Assembly: GCF_011612265.2 (NCBI RefSeq)
Contig: NZ_CP050134.2
Span: forward strand, 2,802,541-2,866,540
DNA: 64,000 nt
Direction: 5' to 3'
From: Corynebacterium matruchotii
GTDB lineage: Bacteria > Actinomycetota > Actinomycetes > Mycobacteriales > Mycobacteriaceae
Shown here: in pieces, positions 13,685-22,472 of the stretch
Position numbering within the stretch: the first letter of the stretch is position 1
Layout: the number at the start of each line of letters is the position of its first letter
Position numbers and translations under genes: made by a program
Notes under the pieces: generated by a model
Seen by the model: the letters and a program-made list of their open reading frames with translations, nothing else
What the model was told of the DNA's origin: nothing
Databases searched by the model: none

Positions 13685-14329
13685 ATGCCCCTCGCAAAGG
13701 CCGGAAGTGCCGCACCTTCGACCTCGGGGGTGAGCCGCCGGCGGAGTCGTCCCACCCCGCGGCAGCGCTTGCTTGATGGCGCCACGAAATTATTCACCAC
13801 TGAGGGGATCCGGGTGATTGGCATTGACCGGATTCTGCGGGAGGCGGATGTCGCAAAGGCATCGCTGTATTCGCTCTTTGGTTCGAAAGACGCTTTGGTG
13901 ATTGCCTATTTGAAGCGCATGGATGAGCAGTGGCGGCAGGCCTACCAGGAGCGGATCGCGGATCTGAAAACGCCGGATGAGAAGATTTTGGCGTTTTTCG
14001 ACCAGGTGATCGAGGAAGAGCCGGCGAAGCAGTTCCGGGGGTCGCACTTCCAGAATGCGGCCACCGAGTTTCCGCGCCCCGAGACCGATGCGGAGCGGGG
14101 CATTATCCAGGCGGTCATTGACCATCGGGAGTGGAAGCTGGCCACCCTGACTGATCTGCTCACCGAGAAGAACGGCTATCCGGGGCGCAGCCAGGCCCTG
14201 CAGCTGCTGGTGCTTCTTGATGGTGGTTTGGCAGGCGGGCGCGTGTCGCAAAGCATTGAGCCCCTCCAGCTGGCGCGGGACCTTGCCGTGCAGCTTTTGG
14301 CGGCCCCGCCAGCGGATTACTCCATTTGA
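13685..14329 (+). CDS. TetR-family transcriptional regulator
   Basis: A 214-residue repressor. The N-terminal DNA-binding domain (about residues 24-70) has the TetR signature: LLDGATKLFTTEGIRVIGID, then ADVAKASLYSLFGSKDALVI. The C-terminal ligand domain is variable and gives no hint of the inducer. A strong AAAGGAG lies eight bases before the ATG. Its 3' end overlaps the convergent yidC-like gene by 13 bases. The obvious target is its own promoter. Confidence 0.88.
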   Translation: MPLAKAGSAAPSTSGVSRRRSRPTPRQRLLDGATKLFTTEGIRVIGIDRILREADVAKASLYSLFGSKDALVIAYLKRMDEQWRQAYQERIADLKTPDEKILAFFDQVIEEEPAKQFRGSHFQNAATEFPRPETDAERGIIQAVIDHREWKLATLTDLLTEKNGYPGRSQALQLLVLLDGGLAGGRVSQSIEPLQLARDLAVQLLAAPPADYSI

Positions 14330-15477
14330 GACTGGTTTTTTCGCTGCCGTTTCTCAATAATCGCCCGCTCCGCGCTCTCCCTGAGGTGAGTGCTTTTCGC
14401 TTTACGACGCTCAGAGCTGATGGCCTTCCGGCGGGCTTTTTCGGCTTTCCGCTCGGCCCGATCCTGGTGAAAATAGGCATTGGCCTCATGGATTCGCCGC
14501 CTATGGTCGTCGTAAAGCCAGGGAACAACCACGATGCCCACAAGGGACAACGCACGCTTGAACCGGTGTGCCCGGCGAGTGCGGAGGCGGCCAATGCGCA
14601 GGTGGCGCTGGTCGCGTTGAAACGCCAAAATTTCGGGGCTGAGTGGGAACCGGTAATGCAAAATCAGGTAGATTGTGACGTTCTGCACCAGCGTCCATAG
14701 GTTATTGGCCACCCAATACGCGACGATTGCGGTTGGTACCGGGCCGGTCAACCCGCCGGATACCAGCAGGAACGGAGTGCACACCGTGGCCACAGCCACC
14801 ATGCGCATCACCACAATTGCCGTCTGGGACTGGTGGTCGATGGTGAGATAATTGCGTATCACCGTGATCGACATATTAATGAAGGTAATCAGCGCTGTGG
14901 CCAGCAATAATGGTGCCACAAACCGCATTACCTCTTCGTAATTCGTGCCCAATCGCGCAAACTGCTGAGGGGTCATTGACACATATGCCGACACCGGGAT
15001 ACTGCCGAATCTCGCGTGCAGGAACGATGACACATCCGCGGAACTGAGCATCCCAATGGGGTCATGCACTTGAGAATCTAACCCATTTTTGGGGCGAGCC
15101 ATCCGCAGCAAAACCTGATATAAACCTAAAAATACTGGGATTTGAATGAGTGGCGGGATGCAGCCTGCCGACACTCTATAGCCGTACGATTTCCGAATCT
15201 CCCGCTCCCGCTGGTCCCGTTCGGAGATCTTCTCATATGAGGTTTCGTTCTCGTACTCTTTATGGAGGGCGGTGATCTCCGGACGCATCATGACCGTGAG
15301 GCGGCCCGAGTGAAGAATATACCATTGAGCTGGGGCAATAAGGCCACGAACCACAATAATGAGGCCAAAAATTGAGAGCACCCATGCCAGGGAATCGTTA
15401 ATGCCTAAAACCGAGTGCAACAAAATGTGCCACAGTTTCATGATTCCCGAAACGGGGTACATGAAGATGCCTAGCAT
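14317..15477 (-). CDS. yidC: YidC/OxaA-family membrane protein insertase (paralogue)
   Basis: A membrane protein of about 386 residues. A helix pair at the N-terminus is followed by the conserved RPEITALHKEYENE charged hairpin, the GCIPPLIQIPVFLGLYQVL helix of the YidC core, and three further helices (..YWVANNLWTLVQN near the end). The tail is ~100 very basic, Arg/Lys-rich residues, as in YidC proteins that bind ribosomes. It lacks the rnpA-yidC-jag neighbourhood of the main actinobacterial yidC, so it is probably a second copy. The start at MLGIFMYPVSG leaves room for a promoter facing the sortase gene. Confidence 0.85.
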   Translation of the reverse strand: MLGIFMYPVSGIMKLWHILLHSVLGINDSLAWVLSIFGLIIVVRGLIAPAQWYILHSGRLTVMMRPEITALHKEYENETSYEKISERDQREREIRKSYGYRVSAGCIPPLIQIPVFLGLYQVLLRMARPKNGLDSQVHDPIGMLSSADVSSFLHARFGSIPVSAYVSMTPQQFARLGTNYEEVMRFVAPLLLATALITFINMSITVIRNYLTIDHQSQTAIVVMRMVAVATVCTPFLLVSGGLTGPVPTAIVAYWVANNLWTLVQNVTIYLILHYRFPLSPEILAFQRDQRHLRIGRLRTRRAHRFKRALSLVGIVVVPWLYDDHRRRIHEANAYFHQDRAERKAEKARRKAISSERRKAKSTHLRESAERAIIEKRQRKNQSQME

Positions 15478-15558
15478 TGGTTCTTCGCTCACTCCTGACT
15501 TAAAATTTCTTCGGTAACGGCTTACAACTACACAATGGTACTTAAAAGGAAGAGGTTC

Positions 15559-16389
15559 ATGGGTCGTCATTTACCATCGACGGCTCCGGCTGCGAGGCCG
15601 GAAGGTCGGGAGTCGAAAAGCAGGCTAAGTGTATCACTGGTGCTGGGAGAACTCATGCTGACCATGGGGGTAATCGTGCTGCTTTTCGCGTTTTATGAGG
15701 CATATTGGACCAACATTGAGTCGGCCAAAATCCAGACGCAGGTGAGCCATGACCTCGATCAGAAATGGCAGAAACGAGTGAACCCGCGGCGGAAAATCCA
15801 GCCTGAACTTGGTACCGCATTCGCTCGAATGTATATTCCCTCATTCGGGTCTGATTTCAACTTTGCCATCGTCCACGGTACCGACGATACTGCGCTGCTT
15901 GCGGGTCCGGGGCATTATGTGGATTCCCAGCTTCCCGGTGAGAAAGGTAATTTCGCGGTTGCCGGACACCGGGTGGGCAAGGGCGCGCCGTTCAATGATT
16001 TGGACAAGCTTCAGGCCTGCAACGCCATCGTGGTGGAGACCCAGAGTGCCTGGTACACCTATCGGGTGCTCCCCATTGACGTTACTGGCGAACAGCGGCT
16101 TTCCGAGGCGCAGCAATGCCTCACACCAGAGCAGGTGGCGCGCGTGGCCGGCGGCGATTATGCCGATGTGCAGGGCCGATACATCACCACTCCCACCAAT
16201 GTAGCGACCATTGGCGCGCATCCCGGCATCAACGATCACACGCCCGCCGACACCATGGAGCCGGTGCTGACGCTGACTACCTGCCACCCGCAGTTCTCCA
16301 ACGCCGAGCGCATGATTGTGCACGCCATGTTGGTGGAATCGCATCCCAAGGAAGAAAACTACCGACCGCCGGCGCTGACAAGCAGCTAG
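15559..16389 (+). CDS. class E sortase
   Basis: A 276-residue membrane-anchored transpeptidase. One N-terminal helix (about 27-48) is followed by the sortase fold with His137 in NFAVAGHRVG, the catalytic Cys242 in LTLTTCHP, and Arg251 nine residues later. Class E enzymes cleave LAXTG-like signals to join proteins to peptidoglycan or build pili. AAAGGAAGAGG sets the start. No LPXTG substrate is next door, so its substrates lie elsewhere. A 50-residue membrane protein follows 22 bases later, probably in the same transcript. Confidence 0.92.
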   Translation: MGRHLPSTAPAARPEGRESKSRLSVSLVLGELMLTMGVIVLLFAFYEAYWTNIESAKIQTQVSHDLDQKWQKRVNPRRKIQPELGTAFARMYIPSFGSDFNFAIVHGTDDTALLAGPGHYVDSQLPGEKGNFAVAGHRVGKGAPFNDLDKLQACNAIVVETQSAWYTYRVLPIDVTGEQRLSEAQQCLTPEQVARVAGGDYADVQGRYITTPTNVATIGAHPGINDHTPADTMEPVLTLTTCHPQFSNAERMIVHAMLVESHPKEENYRPPALTSS

Positions 16390-16411
16390 GCTCACAGTGA
16401 GGATTTTGCAA

Positions 16412-16564
16412 ATGTATGGATTATTATGGCGTTCCCTGCCTGGGCCCTGGTGGGTAAAACTGGTGATAGTGCTTGTTCTATTGGTGGCTGTGTTCCTTGT
16501 GCTAATGGAATACGTGTTCCCCTGGGTTTCCACCCTCATGCCCTACAACGACGTGTCCGTGTAG
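16412..16564 (+). CDS. conserved actinobacterial small membrane protein
   Basis: A 50-codon frame with one helix: MYGLLWRSLPGPWWVKL, then a Val/Leu-rich span, ending FPWVSTLMPYNDVSV. The motif layout (LPGP..K/R, hydrophobic span, FPW, PxN-V) is one I associate with small membrane proteins beside sortase and trpG/pabA genes in Actinobacteria. GTGAGG lies ten bases upstream. Its role is unknown; it may partner the sortase. Confidence 0.7.
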   Translation: MYGLLWRSLPGPWWVKLVIVLVLLVAVFLVLMEYVFPWVSTLMPYNDVSV

Positions 16565-16650
16565 GCATTGGGCCCTGGCTATGCCCTGGCGCCGGTCCCT
16601 GCTGTGCCCTGTTGCCCCGCCTGGCTTCGCCTCGCCCTGAGCTGCCCTGA

Positions 16651-16761
16651 GCTGAATCGTTTCAGTCGTTGGGCTGCAAGTTTGGTGGGCTGGGGTTTGT
16701 TTTTGTTGCCTGCGATGCATGGGGTGGGTGCTGGCAAGTCCTAGCCCACCAAATGTGAAGC
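16651..16761 (+). repeat. palindromic repeat, copy C
   Basis: Arms TTTGGTGGGCT (16681-16691) and AGCCCACCAAA (16743-16753). It shares with copy A the left flank CTGAATCGTTTCAG, the inner TTTGTTTTTGT and the right GGCAAGTCCTAGCCC. A and C are therefore closer relatives than B and D. Confidence 0.8.
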
Positions 16762-16916
16762 TGGATGCTTCCCGCTTGTCGACGAACTAAAGTGAGCCCT
16801 CTCCGACCAGCCGAAGGCCGCCCCGCGGCCCACTTCGGGGCTGCACTGTAGCTATGTGGGCCTTATGGCCGCTGGTACTGATGCCCTGTGGCGCTTTGCG
16901 CCGCCCTGTGGTGGGG

Positions 16917-17005
16917 GCTTCAGGTTTGGTGGGCTGGGGTTTGGGCGGCGCCCTAGGGGATGAGTACCCCGTGGGAGGCTAATGCCAGCCCACCAAATGT
17001 GAAGC
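16917..17005 (+). repeat. palindromic repeat, copy D
   Basis: Arms TTTGGTGGGCT (16925-16935) and AGCCCACCAAA (16987-16997), with a centre (GGGCGGCGCCCT) not shared with the other copies. It lies between the small membrane protein gene and the DUF559 nuclease. The rest of this ~600-base gap shows no gene. Confidence 0.75.
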
Positions 17006-17124
17006 CGGGTGGAAAGGGGGCATTGGCGCGGTGGGTGGGCGTTGGTGGGGCGTAGCAGGGATTAGTGGGCCTCGGCAGGAGGTGGTGAAGGCATAAAAAT
17101 AAGACCGTTAGGCCTGGAAAATCG

Positions 17125-17156
17125 AGAAAAGGGCAGACTGCCCCCTCAGAGGGGGC
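17125..17156 (-). terminator. probable terminator of the DUF559 gene
   Basis: On the minus strand the stem GCCCCCT / AGGGGGC (17140-17156) is followed by a pyrimidine-rich stretch with TTTTC, seven bases after the stop. Confidence 0.55.
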
Positions 17157-17162
17157 CAAAAT

Positions 17163-18158
17163 TTAGCAACGGTACCTGGAGGTGGACCACCAGGGGCGAC
17201 TCTTCAGGTTTTGGGGTACATGCTCAGTTAAGGGTCGGGTGTGGTGGATGAGGCTAGTGAGGTGGGTTATTGTGGGGATGAGATGGTGGGTGAGCTCGTC
17301 GGGATGCAGGCGGAGGACGTGGTAGCCGAGGTTTTCCAGGTAGTGTTCACGCCGGTTTTGGTTGAGGAGGGTCGTTTTCACCTGAGTGTCGGTGCCTTGT
17401 TCTTTGAATCGACCATCGATTTCCACTATGAGCCAATCGTCGATAAGCAAATCAACGCGGTAATAGTTGTCGGATTCCTGGAAGAAAAACACCACCTGGG
17501 CGTCCACGGATATATGCGGCAGCTGGGTAATAATCAGGTAGCGGGCGTAGGACTCATACACCGAATCAATGCCATAAAGCGCCCAGTTGAGGACCCGTTG
17601 GGCGCGAACCATGCCCCACTGGCTGCGATGGCGGGCAACGTAAGCCTGGAAATAATGCAGGTCATAGGCGCGGAGGGCGGATTCCAGGAACGCCAGGCCC
17701 TCGGCCTCCCCATGCATGGTGCAAATATCGGTGAACGTTCGGGCCGGGGTGGTCACCCGATAGCCGTGGACGATCATGATGTCTTCGGGCAGGAGGTCGG
17801 CGCTCCGGTAGTGAACAATGCTGGGCCACTGGCTACGTGAGGGAGGCTGGGCCTTCCCCGGAAGCGTGACATCGACGGTGGTGATGTGGTGCAGGTTCAG
17901 CACCCCAATGCCCAGCAGGCTGGCGGCGGCAAAACCACTGATGACGCCGGTTCTTCTGGTAGCGCCTACCGCCCGGGCGTGGGTGTCGAGCCGCTTATGG
18001 CTGGGAAGATTGTGGTAGCTCTGTTTGGTCATCCACCAGCCGCCGGCAAGTTGGATATTGGCGGCCTGGAACTTGGCAGTTTCGGAGGTGGTGCGGCGGG
18101 GCCGATAAGTATAAGTGGTGTAGGTGGTGCGGGGAACACGGGTCTGTGGGGGTGGCAT
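17163..18158 (-). CDS. DUF559/Vsr-like endonuclease-domain protein with AbiEi-like N-terminus
   Basis: A 331-residue protein. The middle (about residues 85-165) resembles the C-terminal part of AbiEi-type proteins (VTTPARTFTDICTMHGEAEGL). The last third is a DUF559 nuclease fold: YRVDLLIDDWLIVEIDGRFK has the D...ExD acidic pair, and NRREHYLENLGYHVLRLHPDEL is the family's closing helix-strand. Such proteins are common in Actinobacteria, usually solitary, and have no proven function; DNA cleavage is inferred from the fold. The first ~40 residues are Arg/Thr-rich and the true start may be later, at MTKQSYHN. Confidence 0.75.
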   Translation of the reverse strand: MPPPQTRVPRTTYTTYTYRPRRTTSETAKFQAANIQLAGGWWMTKQSYHNLPSHKRLDTHARAVGATRRTGVISGFAAASLLGIGVLNLHHITTVDVTLPGKAQPPSRSQWPSIVHYRSADLLPEDIMIVHGYRVTTPARTFTDICTMHGEAEGLAFLESALRAYDLHYFQAYVARHRSQWGMVRAQRVLNWALYGIDSVYESYARYLIITQLPHISVDAQVVFFFQESDNYYRVDLLIDDWLIVEIDGRFKEQGTDTQVKTTLLNQNRREHYLENLGYHVLRLHPDELTHHLIPTITHLTSLIHHTRPLTEHVPQNLKSRPWWSTSRYRC

Positions 18159-18241
18159 GATTGCTATCTTCGCAGGTGAAAAGCTATTTTAATTCCACCA
18201 ATACTCCCGGGGTGGCCAGAATGCAATATGATTTATGTCTC

Positions 18242-18829
18242 TTATAGGTTGAGGTTTTTTATGGTCTCCTTGGCAATTAACTCTGCTTTGAGGGATTGCT
18301 CCTGGTTGCTAAACACCACCACGGCCACCGGTCCCTTCTGCACTGCATAAACCGCACCCTGCGGGTTGCCGCTGCGGCCACCCGACCAGCCGTTCTCATC
18401 AACCGGCTCGGTGGTGGTGATGGGGGCAGCCCAATCGACCACATTGATGGCGGCCTGCTCGGTGGGCATGTGGCGCACAATCACGGTGGCCTGGGGCTCG
18501 TCAGGGAAGGACCAAAACACGCAGGCCGGGGTGTTGAACCGGGCGTCGATACCCTGGCCGATCATGCGCTGCCCATTGGTGTTCGCCACCCATTGGGTAT
18601 CCAGGTAGGGGCAGGGAACCATTTCGGACTTACCGGCAGGTATCACCGGGAGGGCATCAACCGGGAGATTGCTATCCAACACCGGGGCCGTAGGGGCCGC
18701 GGAAGCCGAGGCGGCCACAGTACCCTTACCAGTATCACCTGAGCTGCTACAACCGGTGAGTCCGGTAAGACCAACAAAACAGGTGAGGCAGGCGAGGAGA
18801 ACCATGCCGGAACGTGCAGTGCGATTCAT
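18242..18829 (-). CDS. DUF2020 lipoprotein
   Basis: A 195-residue secreted lipoprotein. The signal peptide ends in the lipobox LTGC. The mature part has conserved Cys in VPCPYLD and TPACVFWSFP and a WSGGRSGNP loop, typical of DUF2020 proteins found mainly in corynebacteria and relatives. Function unknown; it is expected on the outer face of the cytoplasmic membrane. It is divergent from the histidine kinase gene with a 32-base gap, so both promoters must overlap. Confidence 0.82.
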   Translation of the reverse strand: MNRTARSGMVLLACLTCFVGLTGLTGCSSSGDTGKGTVAASASAAPTAPVLDSNLPVDALPVIPAGKSEMVPCPYLDTQWVANTNGQRMIGQGIDARFNTPACVFWSFPDEPQATVIVRHMPTEQAAINVVDWAAPITTTEPVDENGWSGGRSGNPQGAVYAVQKGPVAVVVFSNQEQSLKAELIAKETIKNLNL

Positions 18830-18861
18830 GGTCTATAGCCTAGAGTGAGTATAGTTCGGGT

Positions 18862-20100
18862 ATGAAATCGAACCAGCTAGAAGCATCGAAAAGCAATATT
18901 GCTGCGGGAGATGTGTCAACCTACGATTCACAGCCGGGGGCCGCCAACTACCGGCGCGCCATGAACATATTAACCGTGGCGCTCCTCATTGGGGCGCTGG
19001 GGGCGGCGGTGCGCACCCAGGATGTGCAGGCCGCCATTGTGGCGGTCATCCTCTGTATTCTCTTCGCCTTCTTCTACACCATGGCGGTGACCCGCATCCG
19101 GGACAGGCTCATGCTGAAAATCATGTGGCTGGCCGGGCTGACCGCAGTCTGGGTGATTATGCTGCCCATCATTCCCGTCAGCGTGTACTGCGTTTTCCCG
19201 CTCTTCTTCCTCTACTTGCGGGTCCTCCCGGACTATCGGGGCATGATCGCCGTCGTCGGGGCGACCTGCGTGGCAATCCTCAACTTTAGAGCCCACCTCA
19301 CCTATGGGGCGGTGATGGGCCCAACCGCATCGGCCCTGGTAGTAATTGGTATCCACCTGGCATTCCAAGCCCTGTGGAAGGGGGCCAGGGAGCGGGAAGA
19401 ACTCATTGATGAACTGATCGAAACCCGATCCCAATTGGCGGCAACCGAACGGGCCGCCGGCATTGTTGCCGAACGCCAGCGGATCGCCCACGAAATCCAT
19501 GACACCCTGGCCCAGGGCCTGTCCTCCATCCAAATGCTGCTGCGGGTGGGGGAGCAGGAGATAGAGCAGTCCGCCCTCGCCGAGGCGGAGAAAACCAAGG
19601 TGCTCAAATACATGGAGTTGGCGCGGAACACCGCGGCAGATAATCTCTCCGAGGCCCGCGCCATGATTGCGGCGCTGCAGCCGGCGGCGCTCAGTAAAAC
19701 CTCCCTGGAGGGGGCGCTGCACCGGGTGGCGGAAAGCTTCGTGGGGGTGGATTGGAGCATTCAGGTGGATGGCGATGAACGCCAGTTGCCCATGAAGACT
19801 GAGGCCGCCTTGTTGCGGATTGGGCAGGGGGCGATGGGAAACGTCGCAAAGCATGCGAATGCTACCCGGTGTGCCGTCACGCTCACCTATTCCGCCGACG
19901 AAATCCGCCTGGACGTGGTGGATGACGGCGACGGTTTTGTGCCACAGGATGTTGCAGATCGCCCGGCTGGCCTGGGGCATATCGGAATTAACGCTATGCG
20001 GCAGCGAGCGGCGGAATTAGGTGGCACACTGGAGGTAGAGTCGCAACCAGGTGAGGGTACTGCGGTGACGGTGGCATTGCCGGTTGAGAGTACCGAGTAA
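18862..20100 (+). CDS. sensor histidine kinase (HisKA_3 type)
   Basis: A 412-residue membrane kinase. Five or six hydrophobic segments fill residues ~34-165, with no sizeable external sensor domain, so it probably senses within the membrane. The DHp segment is ERQRIAHEIHDTLAQGLSSI, with the phospho-accepting His in EIHD (about residue 213). The ATPase domain has GNVAKHANATR (N box), DVVDDGDGF (D box) and GLGHIGINAMRQRA (G box). The signal cannot be told. The response regulator follows 53 bases later. Confidence 0.9.
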   Translation: MKSNQLEASKSNIAAGDVSTYDSQPGAANYRRAMNILTVALLIGALGAAVRTQDVQAAIVAVILCILFAFFYTMAVTRIRDRLMLKIMWLAGLTAVWVIMLPIIPVSVYCVFPLFFLYLRVLPDYRGMIAVVGATCVAILNFRAHLTYGAVMGPTASALVVIGIHLAFQALWKGAREREELIDELIETRSQLAATERAAGIVAERQRIAHEIHDTLAQGLSSIQMLLRVGEQEIEQSALAEAEKTKVLKYMELARNTAADNLSEARAMIAALQPAALSKTSLEGALHRVAESFVGVDWSIQVDGDERQLPMKTEAALLRIGQGAMGNVAKHANATRCAVTLTYSADEIRLDVVDDGDGFVPQDVADRPAGLGHIGINAMRQRAAELGGTLEVESQPGEGTAVTVALPVESTE

Positions 20101-20153
20101 GCATGAGCTATGTTAGTTTGGCTTTTGATGTATCCAATAGTAAGGACCCTGTT

Positions 20154-20792
20154 ATGATTCGCGTTTTGCTTGCCGACGACCATGAGATCGTGCGTCTGGG
20201 ACTACGGGCAGTACTAGAAAGCGCCGACGACATTGAAGTGATCGGTGAGGTCGCCACCGCGGAAGCGGCTATCGCCGCCGCCCAGGCCGGTGGCATAGAC
20301 GTCATCCTCATGGACCTGCGATTTGGCCCCGGGGTTGAAGGCACCCGGCTTGCCACCGGCGCCGACGCCACCGCGGAAATCAAACGAACCATGGAAAAAC
20401 CGCCGCATGTGTTGGTCGTCACCAACTATGACACCGACGCCGATATTCTGGGTGCCATCGAGGCCGGGGCACTCGGCTATCTACTCAAGGACGCCCCACC
20501 GGAGGAGCTCTTAGCAGCAGTACGTTCCGCCGCCGAGGGAGATTCCACCCTGTCGCCCACGGTGGCGAACCGGCTCATGACTCGGGTGCGTACTCCCCGG
20601 ACCTCGCTCACTCCCCGGGAGCTGGAGGTTTTAAAGCTGGTGGCGTCGGGGTCATCGAACCGGGAGATTGGGCGGGCCTTATTGTTGTCGGAGGCCACGG
20701 TGAAAAGCCACCTGGTGCACATTTACGACAAGCTGGGGGTGCGGTCGCGGACGTCGGCGGTGGCGGCAGCCCGGAAACAGGGCGTACTGTAG
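20154..20792 (+). CDS. LuxR/NarL-type response regulator
   Basis: A 212-residue partner of the upstream kinase. The receiver domain has the acidic pair at residues 8-9, phospho-Asp54 in VILMDLRF and the conserved Lys112 in LLKDA. A ~15-residue insertion (GPGVEGTRLATGADA) after the Asp is seen in one actinobacterial NarL subgroup. The C-terminus is a LuxR HTH (LTPRELEVLKLVASGSSNRE...). The start at MIRVLLADD, after AAGGACC, is preferred over an in-frame ATG 51 bases upstream. Confidence 0.9.
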   Translation: MIRVLLADDHEIVRLGLRAVLESADDIEVIGEVATAEAAIAAAQAGGIDVILMDLRFGPGVEGTRLATGADATAEIKRTMEKPPHVLVVTNYDTDADILGAIEAGALGYLLKDAPPEELLAAVRSAAEGDSTLSPTVANRLMTRVRTPRTSLTPRELEVLKLVASGSSNREIGRALLLSEATVKSHLVHIYDKLGVRSRTSAVAAARKQGVL

Positions 20793-20925
20793 GCATACCG
20801 ACGCCGAGGCACCGAGGCGCCAGGACATCAGGGCACCAGCCAGGCCGGAACACTTAAGCGCTGATTAACTTTACTTAAGCAATTATTTAGATTTCTTAAA
20901 TATAGCTAATTAGCGCTTCGATATA

Positions 20926-21255
20926 TTAATTGGTGTTTGCGGCCAAATAATCGTCGATTAATTTCCGGGAAAGTTTTCCACGTACCGCGACCTCATATCC
21001 TCGGGCTTGGGCCCATTCCCGCACGTCTTTTGCATTATACTTTTGATTCGGCAGGTGCCGGGCACTTATAGATTCCGGGCGGGCTTTATCAATGAACTCC
21101 ACAATAGCATTGCGGAATTTTTCGCAATTCTCCTTGGAGACATCCATGACGTAGCTGGATCCGTCAATGCTGAACCGGATAACATGCACATCTGTTTCCT
21201 GAAGCGGCTTGTCATCCAAGTCGTCATATATCTGGGTTATTTCGCGCCGGGCCAT
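20926..21255 (-). CDS. lsr2: Lsr2 nucleoid-associated protein
   Basis: A 109-residue actinobacterial xenogeneic silencer, functionally like H-NS. The N-terminal dimer domain (residues ~1-60) has the family pattern MARREITQIYDDLDD and VIRFSIDGSSYVMDVS. The C-terminal DNA-binding domain is DVREWAQARGYEVAVRGKLS, where the minor-groove motif usually read as RGR is RGK. The start follows AGAAAGGTG; a GTG three codons earlier is less likely. The gene's own flanks are AT-rich, so autoregulation is plausible. Confidence 0.93.
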   Translation of the reverse strand: MARREITQIYDDLDDKPLQETDVHVIRFSIDGSSYVMDVSKENCEKFRNAIVEFIDKARPESISARHLPNQKYNAKDVREWAQARGYEVAVRGKLSRKLIDDYLAANTN

Positions 21256-21672
21256 GCGAATCACCTTTCTAATACCTATGAATTAGTCAATACTTCACTA
21301 AAAATATTTCCTACTTGGCCTAAATGGTGGGTAGGTAGGAGATATGAATTTGTCAGCAACCATAAAAAGCTACACGGCAATTCCTTGCTATTAGTATAGA
21401 TAAAGATTCAATAAATGCAATACACGACATGGAATATCGGCCTATTTATGGAGTTTGGTTTAATCCTTAATTGCGTGCAGCGAATCTGATATGAGGAAGA
21501 TGTGTTGGTTCTTGTATGATTCTTGGATCATTCTTGTGTGGCTCTTATCGCATTCTTGCGCAATCCATTCCGGCCGTAAAATGATGAATATAATTATTTT
21601 GACCTGAAAATATAAGAAATTATTTATCTATTCCCGGCGGGTTGATAACAATTTTAACCGAATAAATCAGGG
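21256..21672. other. AT-rich gap upstream of lsr2
   Basis: About 420 bases with no credible gene. It is much richer in A/T than the neighbourhood, with TTAAT/AATAT-type tracts that Lsr2-type proteins favour. I see no clear repeat or RNA structure; the lsr2 promoter must lie here. Confidence 0.5.
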
Positions 21673-21726
21673 AAAAATAAAAAACTTGTCTGTTGCTGAA
21701 ACCCATGAGTTTCGCCACAGACAAGT
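21673..21726 (-). terminator. terminator of the 21.8 kb gene
   Basis: On the minus strand ACTTGTCTGT pairs with ACAGACAAGT (21684-21726) around an inner GAAAC/GTTTC stem, followed by TTTTTTATTTTT. A strong intrinsic terminator. Confidence 0.85.
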
Positions 21727-21752
21727 GAAGAGAATTACGGTTTATCGGAGAA

Positions 21753-22382
21753 CTATAGGAGCCGGGCTAATACTTCTTTGTTTAATTCGTCCAAATCCGC
21801 AGAAATAGTCCGGTGCGCGCGTTTCCGCTGGTCTGGGCTCATCCGATCAGCGTTCTCCACGGCGGTCCGCAAGGCTTGCAGGCGTTCAACAACATCGGTT
21901 TGAAAACCTTGCGGCAGCTTATAGGTGGCCAGTGACTTTTCCATCCCCGTGATTCGGGCCTTCAAATCCGCCCCCGGGCCGGAATGCTGCGCCAACTCGT
22001 CCACTGATACGCCCAACTGCTGGGCACGGGATTTCGTGTTCGCGTCACGCACCATCACCACCGCTTTATACACCAGTGGTAGAAGCAGCGGCGCCATGGC
22101 CCGGATCGCAGCCGAATACCGCAGCACCTTGCCGGAATTCAGGCGGCCCTTGCGCAGCCGCTGCAATTCCGCAGTGGCCATTTTTTCCCGATGCTTGCGT
22201 TGTGCCTTGAGGAGCTTGCTCTCGTTCTTGAGCAGTTTTTTCTCCTCAGCGGCCAGCAGCTTCGATCGGCGGAGTTCCAATTGGGCGGCCGACTTGATTT
22301 CCTGCCGGGCCCGCGCCTGGGCGGCCTTGACCTCGATCTTTGTTTGGGCACGCCGTTTCAAAATGGTTTTTAATAGTCCCAT
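21753..22382 (-). CDS. conserved corynebacterial protein, coiled coil (DUF6474-like)
   Basis: A 209-residue protein not recognised beyond a corynebacterial family I recall as DUF6474. Residues ~1-85 are a highly charged Lys/Arg/Glu/Ala helix likely to form a coiled coil. A short hydrophobic segment (AIRAMAPLLLPLVYKAVVMV, about 95-115) could touch the membrane, and the C-terminal ~90 residues are again helical. It is monocistronic with its own terminator. No function is proposed. Confidence 0.6.
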   Translation of the reverse strand: MGLLKTILKRRAQTKIEVKAAQARARQEIKSAAQLELRRSKLLAAEEKKLLKNESKLLKAQRKHREKMATAELQRLRKGRLNSGKVLRYSAAIRAMAPLLLPLVYKAVVMVRDANTKSRAQQLGVSVDELAQHSGPGADLKARITGMEKSLATYKLPQGFQTDVVERLQALRTAVENADRMSPDQRKRAHRTISADLDELNKEVLARLL

Positions 22383-22472
22383 GGGTTTCGATAAGCTCCT
22401 TGCTCGTAAGACATCAATTCCACACTACATTGCTTCCTAGCTTAGGCTTTCATAGTTGTGGAGGAAGATATC

